This document shows positions 1 to 8,165 of a stretch of DNA of 64,000 nucleotides, piece by piece. Position numbers and translations under genes: made by a program. The DNA lies in the NCBI RefSeq assembly GCF_010748935.1, contig NZ_CP048796.1, forward strand, positions 3,041,001-3,105,000. Reading direction: 5' to 3'. A model generated the notes under the pieces. The model had not been told where the DNA came from, did not search any database, and worked only from the letters and a program-made list of their open reading frames with translations. This DNA is from Providencia vermicola (lineage in GTDB: Bacteria; Pseudomonadota; Gammaproteobacteria; Enterobacterales; Enterobacteriaceae). Within the stretch, counting starts at the first letter, position 1; the number at the start of each line of letters is the position of its first letter.

Positions 1-283
1 ATTTATCCTTTATAACAAACTTTTCTGGTTTATTAACATCATCAATAAACCCCCATTTTAATTTATCACCAAATTCATCAATGAAACGTTCAACCGCATT
101 GGCTAGCGCTTCACGCTTTTCCGGTCGCCAGCATTCATCAATATAAAAGAGCGCAGTTAATCCTACTTGAACGATATTCCGCTCCATGTCTTTGTCACTG
201 CCATAAGTGAACTCCCAGCTAGCTTCTTTAAATTTTTCAAAAAATGTCACTTCTTTTTGTGTATCATTTTCCATATTAGTCAT
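1..283 (-). CDS. Type VI immunity family protein (DUF3396-like), 3' part beyond window
   Basis: The reading frame opens at 283 (a second ATG lies nine bases further in, at 274) and runs off the left edge after 94 codons. The visible N-terminal part includes residues reading GLTALFYIDECWRPEKREA and then GDKLKWGF. This resembles the opening of DUF3396 proteins, which are annotated as type VI immunity proteins: a strand with 'YFD' followed by a helix and a 'LRWG' motif. There is no signal peptide, so a cytoplasmic protein is expected. It is the last visible gene of the T6SS string, after a DUF2235-type effector and a membrane protein. A role in immunity is inferred from family resemblance and position. 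Which toxin it would neutralise cannot be told, because the cognate gene may lie left of the window. Confidence 0.6.
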   Translation of the reverse strand, partial: MTNMENDTQKEVTFFEKFKEASWEFTYGSDKDMERNIVQVGLTALFYIDECWRPEKREALANAVERFIDEFGDKLKWGFIDDVNKPEKFVIKDK

Positions 284-377
284 CCCAATAAATATATTCT
301 TGGCACTGTTTCATCATTTTAGTTACGATCCTTTCATCGATAGCCAAGGGTATCTCACTATTTAACAATCAAATAAG

Positions 378-845
378 TTATTTATTGGAAATATAAAATT
401 CTTTTTCCGAAAGGAAAATCAATGCAATAAAATAAATGAGTGAAATAACACCGATAACAATCGAAATCCAATTTAAACCCGCTAGTGTATAAAAATAATT
501 AGACACTCTATTCAGTAAGAACATAATGAAACAGATAGCAATCGGATGTCGGTAACCAATACTACGCAATCGCTGAATTTCCAGTAATGAAAAAGTACAA
601 TAAGCGAGACCATAAATGATAAGAATAACCAAACCATAAGCAAATGAAATGGAAAACCCCAAATCCAAGTCAATACTTTTTGATAGAGCCTCATGAGTGT
701 ATCGATAATTAGCACTTACAAATAGAGAATTAATCACCTTAATTGATAGTGTCAATAAAATAGCAGTTAAAATATAATAACAAAAAAATGAAAGTGACTT
801 TCTTTTGGTATATAAAAATGCGGTGCCTATTTTTCCTTCTGACAT
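378..845 (-). CDS. Small multi-pass membrane protein (weakly DUF805-like), T6SS-linked
   Basis: This 155-residue protein has four hydrophobic segments at roughly residues 18-40, 62-85, 100-118 and 122-147, so it should be an inner-membrane protein. Between the second and third segments it has the motif EIQRLRSIGYRHP. This recalls the cytoplasmic 'RRLHDxG' signature of DUF805 proteins, although the overall resemblance is weak. It lies 57 bases downstream of the DUF2235-type T6SS effector, in the same direction. That is a typical position for an immunity or accessory gene, but function is only inferred from place. I do not recognise it beyond this. Confidence 0.6.
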   Translation of the reverse strand: MSEGKIGTAFLYTKRKSLSFFCYYILTAILLTLSIKVINSLFVSANYRYTHEALSKSIDLDLGFSISFAYGLVILIIYGLAYCTFSLLEIQRLRSIGYRHPIAICFIMFLLNRVSNYFYTLAGLNWISIVIGVISLIYFIALIFLSEKEFYISNK

Positions 846-902
846 ATGCTCCCTTTTTGATGTCGTTATTAGGATCAGTTCAAGTAATAAAGTCTACTAT
901 AT

Positions 903-2843
903 TTAAAACTTAGGAAATCCGGTAAATATAAAATCATTTCCAACACCTTGAGGGGCTTGTGGTGGAATATACACCTCAGGCTCATCCGGTGCAAACTGCC
1001 CAGAGAGTGGCTCCATTAAACGAATATAAAAATAACGATAATTGATCCCTTCAGCTCGCTGTATATCATGGACAAACCAACCGTACAATTCATTGAATAT
1101 AGGAACACGTGAAGTCGGACACGACTTACCGTCATAACCAGCTGTACCACAATCAATATAATTTTGAGCACGCACTATTGCGGGATAATAAAGACTCCTC
1201 TTTATTGAATCAGGCATTTTGCCAAATTGTTGAGTGACGACTTGACCAGCCTCTTTTGCTACTTTTGATAACCATCCCCAATCTTTTTTCAGCAATGCAA
1301 TCTGTTGAGATGCACTAAGAGCTTCTTTTTTGGATGTAGGTGAAATATTGTACCCACCTTGATGCGAACCTGGTGACAGCCACGCGTCGCTTTCCTGTTT
1401 CTCTAGTCTTCGTAGCTCGAATTTATATTCATAATGTTTTTGTCCTAACCACGCAAAATAACTGTCGAGGTGAGCATTCAAGGCCGTAAATGTCAATTTT
1501 TTTAATGGAATGCCTGATTGATAATAATCTACCCACTCTGTTGCATTTTTTCCTTTCACTTCTTGTTCATCTTGAAAATAGAGCCATGTTTCGAAATCCG
1601 TCTCGCGAAGTTCATCGAGTTCAGGAAACGGGACCCCTGCATGAAACGCAGCTAAATGCATTTTGTTTAAGGCGACCTTAGCGAGTTCTTCATTGGGCTT
1701 CTGTTCATTATTTCTTAATCCCCCGCCAATATCCTCACTGCAACCGGGTAATAGTTCCTCTTGATGATGCTCCCCACTTCTGCCTGTTAAATAGAGACAG
1801 CGCCATTTGCGTTTTTCATGCGCAGCAATCAGATGCAAAGACTTTTTAACTTGCTTAGGTAACGGAGTCATATGGTCAATGTACTTACGCCCTGCAACGG
1901 TAGTAATTAATGAATCAACCGCAACCTCTGTCACTTTATTGCTTTTTGCCATTATCGTTAGTGCTTTCAGCCCATAGTCCAGCCCATTGTCATCACTTTG
2001 AGGCGTGTCACGAGAGCAATCAAATAAACCAACAAAAGGAATATCCACCCAAGCACCACCGTGAATCCCCCCGTAAAAATAGAGGCCCGTATCATAATCT
2101 TTTTGGCAAAGTTGGTTAATTAATACGCCGATAAAGTATCGGGCTAGTGTCGCGCCCATATCAAAGCCAAAGACTGAAACTGATATGCGATGAAGTGGAA
2201 TGTCACCTGTATCTTTCGCTTCTTGATAAGCCTGTTTTATGACTTCTTTTAAATCATTAATCCGTGTTTCAACCCCAGTCAAAAAATTATAGGCAATAAA
2301 CTCGTTATCTCTTAAAAAAGGTGCTGCCTCAATGCCTTTTTTGGTTATTTTGGCCGTATAATCGATAAGAGTCTCCCCCATCAATTTCATTTGCCCTTTA
2401 GGAGATAATAATTCTTCAATCTCTTTAACTCCACCGCCACCAAATAAAGTATCAATACCAATATCTTTAAACGCATCAATCTCAGCATTGACAATTTCAT
2501 CCTTAGTCTCATCTTTAAAATCACTATAGACTTCCGATGCGACCTGACCTGCCTTTTTATCCGTAAGAGCTTGATAAGGAGTTCCTAGGCCTGAAATATA
2601 ATATTTCCAATAAATATCATTTTCTGTATTCTTATCAGATCTCTTAAACACATCATATAATTTAGCAATATTACTTGCTTTTCCAATAGGTTTATCTTTT
2701 TCTATATTACGGCCTACACCATCAAAAAATAAGCCAATGTGCAATGTTTTCGAACAATTTCCTAATTTCCCCTCGCGTGCATGTTTTGCTCGATTACTCG
2801 CGCCTATAATAGCGTCAGTGCTTGCCCTTTTTTCATTACTCAT
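903..2843 (-). CDS. T6SS DUF2235/Tle1-like effector with altered catalytic residues
   Basis: This 646-residue protein has the layout of the DUF2235 alpha/beta hydrolases used as T6SS phospholipase effectors (Tle1 type). There is an early strand 'LHIGLFFDGVGRN' (about 34-46), a nucleophile-elbow region 'VFGFDMGATLARYF' (224-237), an aspartate strand 'VGLFD' (271-275) and a distal 'PGCSEDIGGG' (366-375). Family members normally read GFSRGA at the elbow and GxHxDxGGG at the distal motif. Here the serine position is Asp228 and the histidine position is Ser369, so the usual Ser-Asp-His triad is not intact. It starts inside the end of the DUF3304 gene (8-base overlap) and follows vgrG and a DUF4123 adaptor, which marks it as VgrG cargo. 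Whether it is an active lipase is uncertain. Confidence 0.75.
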   Translation of the reverse strand: MSNEKRASTDAIIGASNRAKHAREGKLGNCSKTLHIGLFFDGVGRNIEKDKPIGKASNIAKLYDVFKRSDKNTENDIYWKYYISGLGTPYQALTDKKAGQVASEVYSDFKDETKDEIVNAEIDAFKDIGIDTLFGGGGVKEIEELLSPKGQMKLMGETLIDYTAKITKKGIEAAPFLRDNEFIAYNFLTGVETRINDLKEVIKQAYQEAKDTGDIPLHRISVSVFGFDMGATLARYFIGVLINQLCQKDYDTGLYFYGGIHGGAWVDIPFVGLFDCSRDTPQSDDNGLDYGLKALTIMAKSNKVTEVAVDSLITTVAGRKYIDHMTPLPKQVKKSLHLIAAHEKRKWRCLYLTGRSGEHHQEELLPGCSEDIGGGLRNNEQKPNEELAKVALNKMHLAAFHAGVPFPELDELRETDFETWLYFQDEQEVKGKNATEWVDYYQSGIPLKKLTFTALNAHLDSYFAWLGQKHYEYKFELRRLEKQESDAWLSPGSHQGGYNISPTSKKEALSASQQIALLKKDWGWLSKVAKEAGQVVTQQFGKMPDSIKRSLYYPAIVRAQNYIDCGTAGYDGKSCPTSRVPIFNELYGWFVHDIQRAEGINYRYFYIRLMEPLSGQFAPDEPEVYIPPQAPQGVGNDFIFTGFPKF

Positions 2844-3348
2844 GGCTTTCCTCCGTTAAACGTTGCGTTTCATCGAAGGGATTGTAAGAAGAGCTTATTT
2901 TTGAGCTCCACTCTAATTTAATTTTTTTCATGGGTAGAAAATGAACATGAAGATTTTTCTCTCCTGCCTTACGTTCAGGCAAAAGCACCTTCATTTGATA
3001 ATTTTCAGGGCGCATACCAGCATCATACTGTGAACCTTTAACGCTTAGCGTCCATTTGACTATTACCTCCTTTCCTTTAATGATGCCGCAACATGTTGTT
3101 GGCCCCATACCATTGCTATATGGATTGTAAGTATAAGCCGATACCCCTCCCCCCCAAATACTATTTACGCTAGAATTAAAAATAGGTCTATCTTGCCAAT
3201 TATGAATAATTAATCGAACTTCTTCATCTTCGATAGATGTCTCCGCACTAGCTGTTGGTAGAAACAAGCTCCATATCCCAATCGCTATCACAAAGGGTAA
3301 CAATAAAAACCATAATGATTTTTCATTACATCGTTTAATCCACTGCAT
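2836..3348 (-). CDS. DUF3304-type periplasmic protein, candidate immunity/accessory for the DUF2235 effector
   Basis: This 170-residue protein has an N-terminal hydrophobic stretch (about residues 12-34, ending 'SAE'), either a signal peptide or a membrane anchor. The exported part contains 'NSIWGGGVSAYTYNPYSNG' followed by 'TTCCGI', the Gly-rich plus CC pattern of DUF3304 proteins. DUF3304 genes are regularly found next to DUF2235/Tle1 effectors and several act as their periplasmic immunity proteins. The start overlaps the stop of the DUF4123 gene by one base, and the end overlaps the effector start by 8 bases, so translation is probably coupled. Unusually it lies upstream of the effector rather than downstream. 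The immunity role is an inference. Confidence 0.65.
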   Translation of the reverse strand: MQWIKRCNEKSLWFLLLPFVIAIGIWSLFLPTASAETSIEDEEVRLIIHNWQDRPIFNSSVNSIWGGGVSAYTYNPYSNGMGPTTCCGIIKGKEVIVKWTLSVKGSQYDAGMRPENYQMKVLLPERKAGEKNLHVHFLPMKKIKLEWSSKISSSYNPFDETQRLTEESHE

Positions 3349-4175
3349 TAAATAACCGCCTTATTTTTGCGTTCAAATTCTTTTATTGCATGGGCAAGGG
3401 AGTATTTCCCTTGCTGAATATTTTCTATATAGGGAGCATCTAACAACTGCGTTAGCAGAGATTGATAACCTTCCAAATACAGTAAAGCATAGGTTGTTCT
3501 ATCATCACTTTCGGTTAAACCTGCTTTCTCTGCTTTTTTGAGAGTTTGGATAACCTTCTGCCGCTGAATGCACGGCGGAAAATGCTGGCTCATTGGCATC
3601 TGTTGCCATTGGGCTAAAACACTTTTGACTTCTGGATCATCATCAATTTGCTGCCAAGTCGTCTCATCCAAATACACCGTTCTGTCGTGGGTTTTGGGCT
3701 GCGCTTTAGTAGCGATATCGGTCGGTTGCCAGCCCGACAATGTCTGGTGCCACCACGTGGTTGTGCCCGAAAACAGGTAGTAGTGCCAATCTTCTTTCTG
3801 GCAACGGGCTAACACTGGCATCACCGCATGAATATAAAACCGGCTCACTATCGTTTCGAGATCGGGTTTTACTAAGGTGCATCCCCACGCCAATTGCATC
3901 GCCAAGGGTTTGAGCGCTAATGATGAAAAAATGACGGTGGCAACTTGCTGAAACTGCGCCATTTCAGCGGCTAAATCTGCGTTGTTTTTCACCTGATACA
4001 GCCAGGGTCCCACCCATTTGGCTTCAATTAGCTGAGGGTGCTGATAAAGGGAATACAGAGAACGCGTATGTTTTTGCTGAAAAGGCTCAATGGTCTGTTC
4101 GGCAAACGCCCCGCCCTCGATTAACAGGTAAATATTTTTCTGTGATTGATTTGCCGCTTGAACTAAATTTTCCAT
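3348..4175 (-). CDS. DUF4123 T6SS effector-chaperone/adaptor
   Basis: This 275-residue cytoplasmic protein begins with a core ('NIYLLIEGGAFAEQ', 'SLYSLYQHPQLIEAKWVGPWL') that matches DUF4123 adaptors (Tap/TEC family). These hold an effector and load it on the tip of a cognate VgrG. It lies two bases after vgrG and directly before the DUF3304-effector pair, the standard vgrG-adaptor-cargo order. The C-terminal half is helical and charged, as in other family members, and would contact the effector. I infer that it loads the DUF2235-type protein onto the VgrG encoded at 4178-6511. Confidence 0.8.
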   Translation of the reverse strand: MENLVQAANQSQKNIYLLIEGGAFAEQTIEPFQQKHTRSLYSLYQHPQLIEAKWVGPWLYQVKNNADLAAEMAQFQQVATVIFSSLALKPLAMQLAWGCTLVKPDLETIVSRFYIHAVMPVLARCQKEDWHYYLFSGTTTWWHQTLSGWQPTDIATKAQPKTHDRTVYLDETTWQQIDDDPEVKSVLAQWQQMPMSQHFPPCIQRQKVIQTLKKAEKAGLTESDDRTTYALLYLEGYQSLLTQLLDAPYIENIQQGKYSLAHAIKEFERKNKAVI

Positions 4176-4177
4176 GG

Positions 4178-6511
4178 CTAAAATTTCCTAAGGTCAACAC
4201 GGGGATCATTGCCTGCTATGGCATTAAGTAAACACGGAATACAAATGGGTAAAGGCAATGCCGGAAATTGTGCCATCTTCATCGGTAAAGTATTCGGCCC
4301 TGCGGTGGCCATCTTCGGTATCTTGCGCAAATAATCCCCTGAGGTGCCGTACTCTATTTTTCCGTTCTCCAATTTGAGATAACTGCCGCCGCCGTTTAGG
4401 ATAATCCGTTTTTTGCCGGTAAAATTGATATCAGCCCCCGAGGTGATAGTCTGCTTTTGTTCACTGAAGATATCTAAACGATTATTCTGCGCTTGAACGG
4501 TCAGTGAGCCTTCCCCTGCAATCACCCCCAATTTCCCAGTACGCGCAAACAGTCCTAACTTATCCCCTGTGGACATGGTCATATTGCCGATAACGCCCAC
4601 ACTGATATCACCGTCAGCATTGATGGACAGGTTTTCACTGGCGGACAGTTGTAAATGTTCACCACTGGTAAACGCCATTCCTTGAGGGGCTGAAAATAAC
4701 AGGCTCTGGTTCAGTGGCTCTAAACGTTGCTGTAACAGTTGTTTTTGGCTTTCAATATCCGCTTGCAGGGCTTTGGCTTGTTTCGCTGCAATGTTGAGTT
4801 GCTCGCGCTGCTGTAGAAGATGAGCGATTTCTTTAAGTGCGGCATCCATATCCAATACCTCACCTTGCGCTTTTGGCTGTTCATCGGCACTGATAAACAG
4901 CCCTTTACCGGCTCGAATAGCGCCCCATTCATCGGTACGCAGTTCAGCCCCTGCGCCGCGCATTTTCCCTTGCGCATCGACGAGATGCCCCTGATTCAGT
5001 TGCGTTTTACCGTATTCCGTCGCTAACTTGATATGCGTTTTTTCCCGCTTATCTTCCATGCGTAATTTATTGTTGGCGGGGGTGCGAAGTACATTGCGGG
5101 TGTGGTTATCACGGTTAACATGGTCAGGGTGTTCTGAGTCATGAAACGCAAACGCAATATACGGTCGGTCAATATCCCCATCATCAAAGGCAATGGCGAT
5201 TTCAGTGTTGGCAATCAACGGCGCATGCAATCCGTAGGTCTCCCCCGCATACGGTTTGGCTAAACGCAACCAAAGATACGCATAGCCGGATTCGCTCTGA
5301 CTGCGGTCAAAATCCAACTTAACGCGATAGCGCCCGTGCTCATCCAGCCATGCGTAAATATCGTTGCTATTACGGCTTTCAATACGGGCTGGCAAGGTTC
5401 CGGCGATTTTCGGGCGCGGTATTTCAGCAGGGCGATAGGCGTATTGCTCACTGTACGGCATGCCCTTGAGGGTCATCTGTAACGACACATCACGGGCCGC
5501 ATGGTAAGTGATTTGCGTGATAAATACGCCGTCTTTCAGTTCATTAATAGGGACATTTGCAATCTCCAACACACTGCCGGTCATCAGGTAAAAGGCGTTG
5601 GTTTGTAGTGCAAATTCAGCGGAGGGATTGAGGAAACGCTCTTGCCGCAAGCGGCTGTAAAATGCGCCACTTTCGGCGTCGAGGGTTTCTGCGTGTTCAT
5701 CCCCGGCACTCAAATAAGGCGGCGCATAGTGATACTCATCACCCAGTGTTGTGTTACTGAGTGGATGCAGCGTGCTCGTTTCCATCGGCGAAAGTGCGGT
5801 GCGATAATTGTAGTCTTTTACCGTGACGTTGCCTGTCACCACTGGATGAGCCAGTTGCACATCCCATACCGAAAGTTGCCCGTTATCGTGTTGACCGGAT
5901 GGCAGCTGGTACGGTAATTTTTCACCAAATTGGTAATTGAGTTGGCTGTCGAAAAATAGCACTTTGTCGTTATCGGTCTTTGCCGAGTATTCAAGGCGAT
6001 AACCAACCCCGACTTCAGCGAGTAAACGTTGGATAAAGGCTAAATCGGTTTCACGCCACTGAGTTATCAGTTCTCGCTCGGGGTATTGCTGTTCTAACTT
6101 AAACTCATAATCTGCCCCTTCAAAACCGTGGAATTGCAGCACATTTTCAATGACTTCAATGACCGAGACATTTTGGTAAATGGTGCTGCGCTCGGTATGA
6201 CCGAGTAACGCTAAACGAGGTTCGAGCAACACGGCATAATGGGACTCATCGGCGCTGGTGGATAACCATTGTAAACGGGTGATTAACCCCGACACGCGCT
6301 TATTTGGCCCCATGCTGAACGTGGCTGGCTTTAATAGCGCCTGCTCAGGTAGGATTGAATCGAACGTTGACGTAAATTCAATCCGCCATGATGAGGTCGC
6401 ATTCAATTTTTCTACACCTTCAAATTTTAGGATATCGATATCAAATCCAGCATCTTGGATCTCAAGTTGATAAGCTTGATGGGCAAGAAAAGCGTTTACT
6501 GTTTCTATCAT
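4178..6511 (-). CDS. vgrG: T6SS spike protein VgrG (TssI), copy 1
   Basis: This 777-residue protein has the VgrG layout. There is a gp27-like N-terminal part (with 'ERELITQWRETDLAFIQRLL' around residues 145-165), a gp5/OB-fold segment ('YAWLDEHGRYRVKLDFD' near 387) and the conserved 'HDSEHPDHVNRDNHTRNVL' block. A coiled region and a DUF2345-type beta-helix needle follow. The tail after the needle is proline/cysteine-rich ('LPLPICIPCLLNAIAGND') and is the expected docking site for an adaptor or PAAR. It is followed within two bases by the DUF4123 adaptor gene, so it probably carries the DUF2235-type effector. It is paralogous to the VgrG at 19626-21983, with long conserved middle blocks and a different C-terminus. 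No fused toxin domain is visible. Confidence 0.93.
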   Translation of the reverse strand: MIETVNAFLAHQAYQLEIQDAGFDIDILKFEGVEKLNATSSWRIEFTSTFDSILPEQALLKPATFSMGPNKRVSGLITRLQWLSTSADESHYAVLLEPRLALLGHTERSTIYQNVSVIEVIENVLQFHGFEGADYEFKLEQQYPERELITQWRETDLAFIQRLLAEVGVGYRLEYSAKTDNDKVLFFDSQLNYQFGEKLPYQLPSGQHDNGQLSVWDVQLAHPVVTGNVTVKDYNYRTALSPMETSTLHPLSNTTLGDEYHYAPPYLSAGDEHAETLDAESGAFYSRLRQERFLNPSAEFALQTNAFYLMTGSVLEIANVPINELKDGVFITQITYHAARDVSLQMTLKGMPYSEQYAYRPAEIPRPKIAGTLPARIESRNSNDIYAWLDEHGRYRVKLDFDRSQSESGYAYLWLRLAKPYAGETYGLHAPLIANTEIAIAFDDGDIDRPYIAFAFHDSEHPDHVNRDNHTRNVLRTPANNKLRMEDKREKTHIKLATEYGKTQLNQGHLVDAQGKMRGAGAELRTDEWGAIRAGKGLFISADEQPKAQGEVLDMDAALKEIAHLLQQREQLNIAAKQAKALQADIESQKQLLQQRLEPLNQSLLFSAPQGMAFTSGEHLQLSASENLSINADGDISVGVIGNMTMSTGDKLGLFARTGKLGVIAGEGSLTVQAQNNRLDIFSEQKQTITSGADINFTGKKRIILNGGGSYLKLENGKIEYGTSGDYLRKIPKMATAGPNTLPMKMAQFPALPLPICIPCLLNAIAGNDPRVDLRKF

Positions 6512-6515
6512 GCTA

Positions 6516-7037
6516 TTAATCCTTTAGCGGTAACAATCTCAGCCAACCGTCACCCAATTCAATTACACGTGGTTTATCGGCATCTAAGTCTTCACGGTTA
6601 ATCACCAAACGCCAGGTGTTTTCTGATAAGTCGGGATTGCGAAACATGCCGAGCACCGCAACAAATTTGGTCTCTTTTTCGAGGGGCTCATCCAGAGAAA
6701 CTTGCCCTTGGGGCATCACCATGACCGAAGTAGCATTGAGGGTATCCTTTTTTAATATTTCATCCGACTGCGTTAACAGTGCTTGATACATCGCCCCTTC
6801 GACGGCTTTTTTGTCTTTCAGTTGATACACCCACACCATGGTGGCGAGCGGTGTTTGGTCTTCATCGGCATTTAGCCCTGAACGCGGGGTGAAATCTAAG
6901 CGCAATGTGGTAATTTTTTTATAAAGGATCGCGTCTTTCATGCTGACTGTCCCTTCTTTTACTGCCTGTGCTAATCCGCAACCTGCCAGTAATCCGCACA
7001 GACCAAGCACCACTATTTTTTGGCTAATGTTTTTCAC
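6516..7037 (-). CDS. tssJ: T6SS outer-membrane lipoprotein TssJ
   Basis: This 173-residue protein has a lipoprotein signal peptide with lipobox L-A-G-C (cysteine 20). After it comes a small beta-sandwich domain of the TssJ/SciN type ('KITTLRLDFTPRSGLNADED', 'PLATMVWVYQLKDKKAVEGA', 'FVAVLGMFRNPD', 'NTWRLVI'). TssJ is anchored in the outer membrane and binds the periplasmic end of TssM, completing the trans-envelope complex. It lies four bases upstream of vgrG copy 1 and 45 bases downstream of tssG. Confidence 0.9.
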   Translation of the reverse strand: MKNISQKIVVLGLCGLLAGCGLAQAVKEGTVSMKDAILYKKITTLRLDFTPRSGLNADEDQTPLATMVWVYQLKDKKAVEGAMYQALLTQSDEILKKDTLNATSVMVMPQGQVSLDEPLEKETKFVAVLGMFRNPDLSENTWRLVINREDLDADKPRVIELGDGWLRLLPLKD

Positions 7038-7082
7038 GGATGCAATTTTCCTTTCATTAATGTATCCCTCATTTGTTCGCGC

Positions 7083-8165
7083 TTATTCAAAACGATAATC
7101 CCCTCGCTCGGCTTCAGGTCGCCCTGCATGCTCAATACCGTGATAACGCCCTAAATTCACGGTCAGAAATTGCCGGTTATCACTGAGCTTGCCCCCTTTT
7201 AGCCCTAATAACCCTGTTCGTCCCAATTGAATACGCGACGTTTTTTGTAAACGCGGCTCGGGAAGCACTCTCACGGGAACTGTTAGTTTTAAGCGCGCAT
7301 CGCTGCGGTACCCCAAATACACGCGTAATAGCACTAAAAGGTCGGCATGCAAATGTCCGCCCGGCAACCAGCCTTGTGCCTCTTGGGGGTGGTGTGTGGT
7401 GAGGGAGATTAGAATTCGGCTTGTGGTGTCGCGGGCGGTTTTACCCAGTGTCGCCCGCGTTGCCAATGAAACACGTTGATGGCGGGCTAACCCCGTTCGT
7501 TCGTCGACGGGGACTTTAACGACATCGTATTCATTAATGACCGCCTGAGTATTCGGTGCCAGCAAAGAGACCAGCGCTTTGACCCCTTCGCTGTTGCGTG
7601 TGGGTAATCGCATGGTGCTCAGCAAGGCTAAAAAGCGTGATATTGGCGTGGCGATCCTCTCCGCACTGCCGGGGATCCCCAAGCCAATCAATCCCAATAG
7701 ACATTGAGAAGTGGCATCCGTGCCTCCGGCTTCAAAGGTCGCGGGATACGCATATTTGCGCCAGATACGGTAATACTGAGTGGTGATACGGTGATTAAAA
7801 ATATCCAGAAATTCCGTTAAGGCTTCCGTCCCCTCCACACCTTGTGCGATATCATCGAGATAACTGGTCGGTAACGGTGAATCGACGCCGTACAACCCTA
7901 AAAAGTTGGTGCGAACCGTTAATGGGAGTTCGGGGTTGTTCGGGTTTTGTTCCACCGTGCGAAGTTCACCCGCCGGAAATCCCATACCCGGCCAAGGACG
8001 AAACCGTAGTGGATCATCTTTAATGTCGTTAGTGGTGCCGAGTAGTGGCGATTGCGGTGCGGCTTTTTCCAGTAATTGGCAAAAACGGTAGAAATTCGCA
8101 CGCCAAATCGTCGGCTCAATGTGTTTTATCAGCCGGGTACGTGTTGACTGTGATTCTCTTTCCAT
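7083..8165 (-). CDS. tssG: T6SS baseplate protein TssG
   Basis: This 360-residue protein has typical TssG features: an N-terminal 'FYRFCQLLEKA' segment, 'DPLRFRPWPGMGFPAGEL', 'NFLGLYGVDSPLPTSYLDDI' and a C-terminal 'LGRTGLLGLKGGKLSDNRQF' block. TssG joins TssF, TssE and TssK to form the wedge of the T6SS baseplate in the cytoplasm. Its start lies 37 bases inside the end of tssF, so the two are almost certainly translated together. Length is normal for the family. Confidence 0.92.
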   Translation of the reverse strand: MERESQSTRTRLIKHIEPTIWRANFYRFCQLLEKAAPQSPLLGTTNDIKDDPLRFRPWPGMGFPAGELRTVEQNPNNPELPLTVRTNFLGLYGVDSPLPTSYLDDIAQGVEGTEALTEFLDIFNHRITTQYYRIWRKYAYPATFEAGGTDATSQCLLGLIGLGIPGSAERIATPISRFLALLSTMRLPTRNSEGVKALVSLLAPNTQAVINEYDVVKVPVDERTGLARHQRVSLATRATLGKTARDTTSRILISLTTHHPQEAQGWLPGGHLHADLLVLLRVYLGYRSDARLKLTVPVRVLPEPRLQKTSRIQLGRTGLLGLKGGKLSDNRQFLTVNLGRYHGIEHAGRPEAERGDYRFE

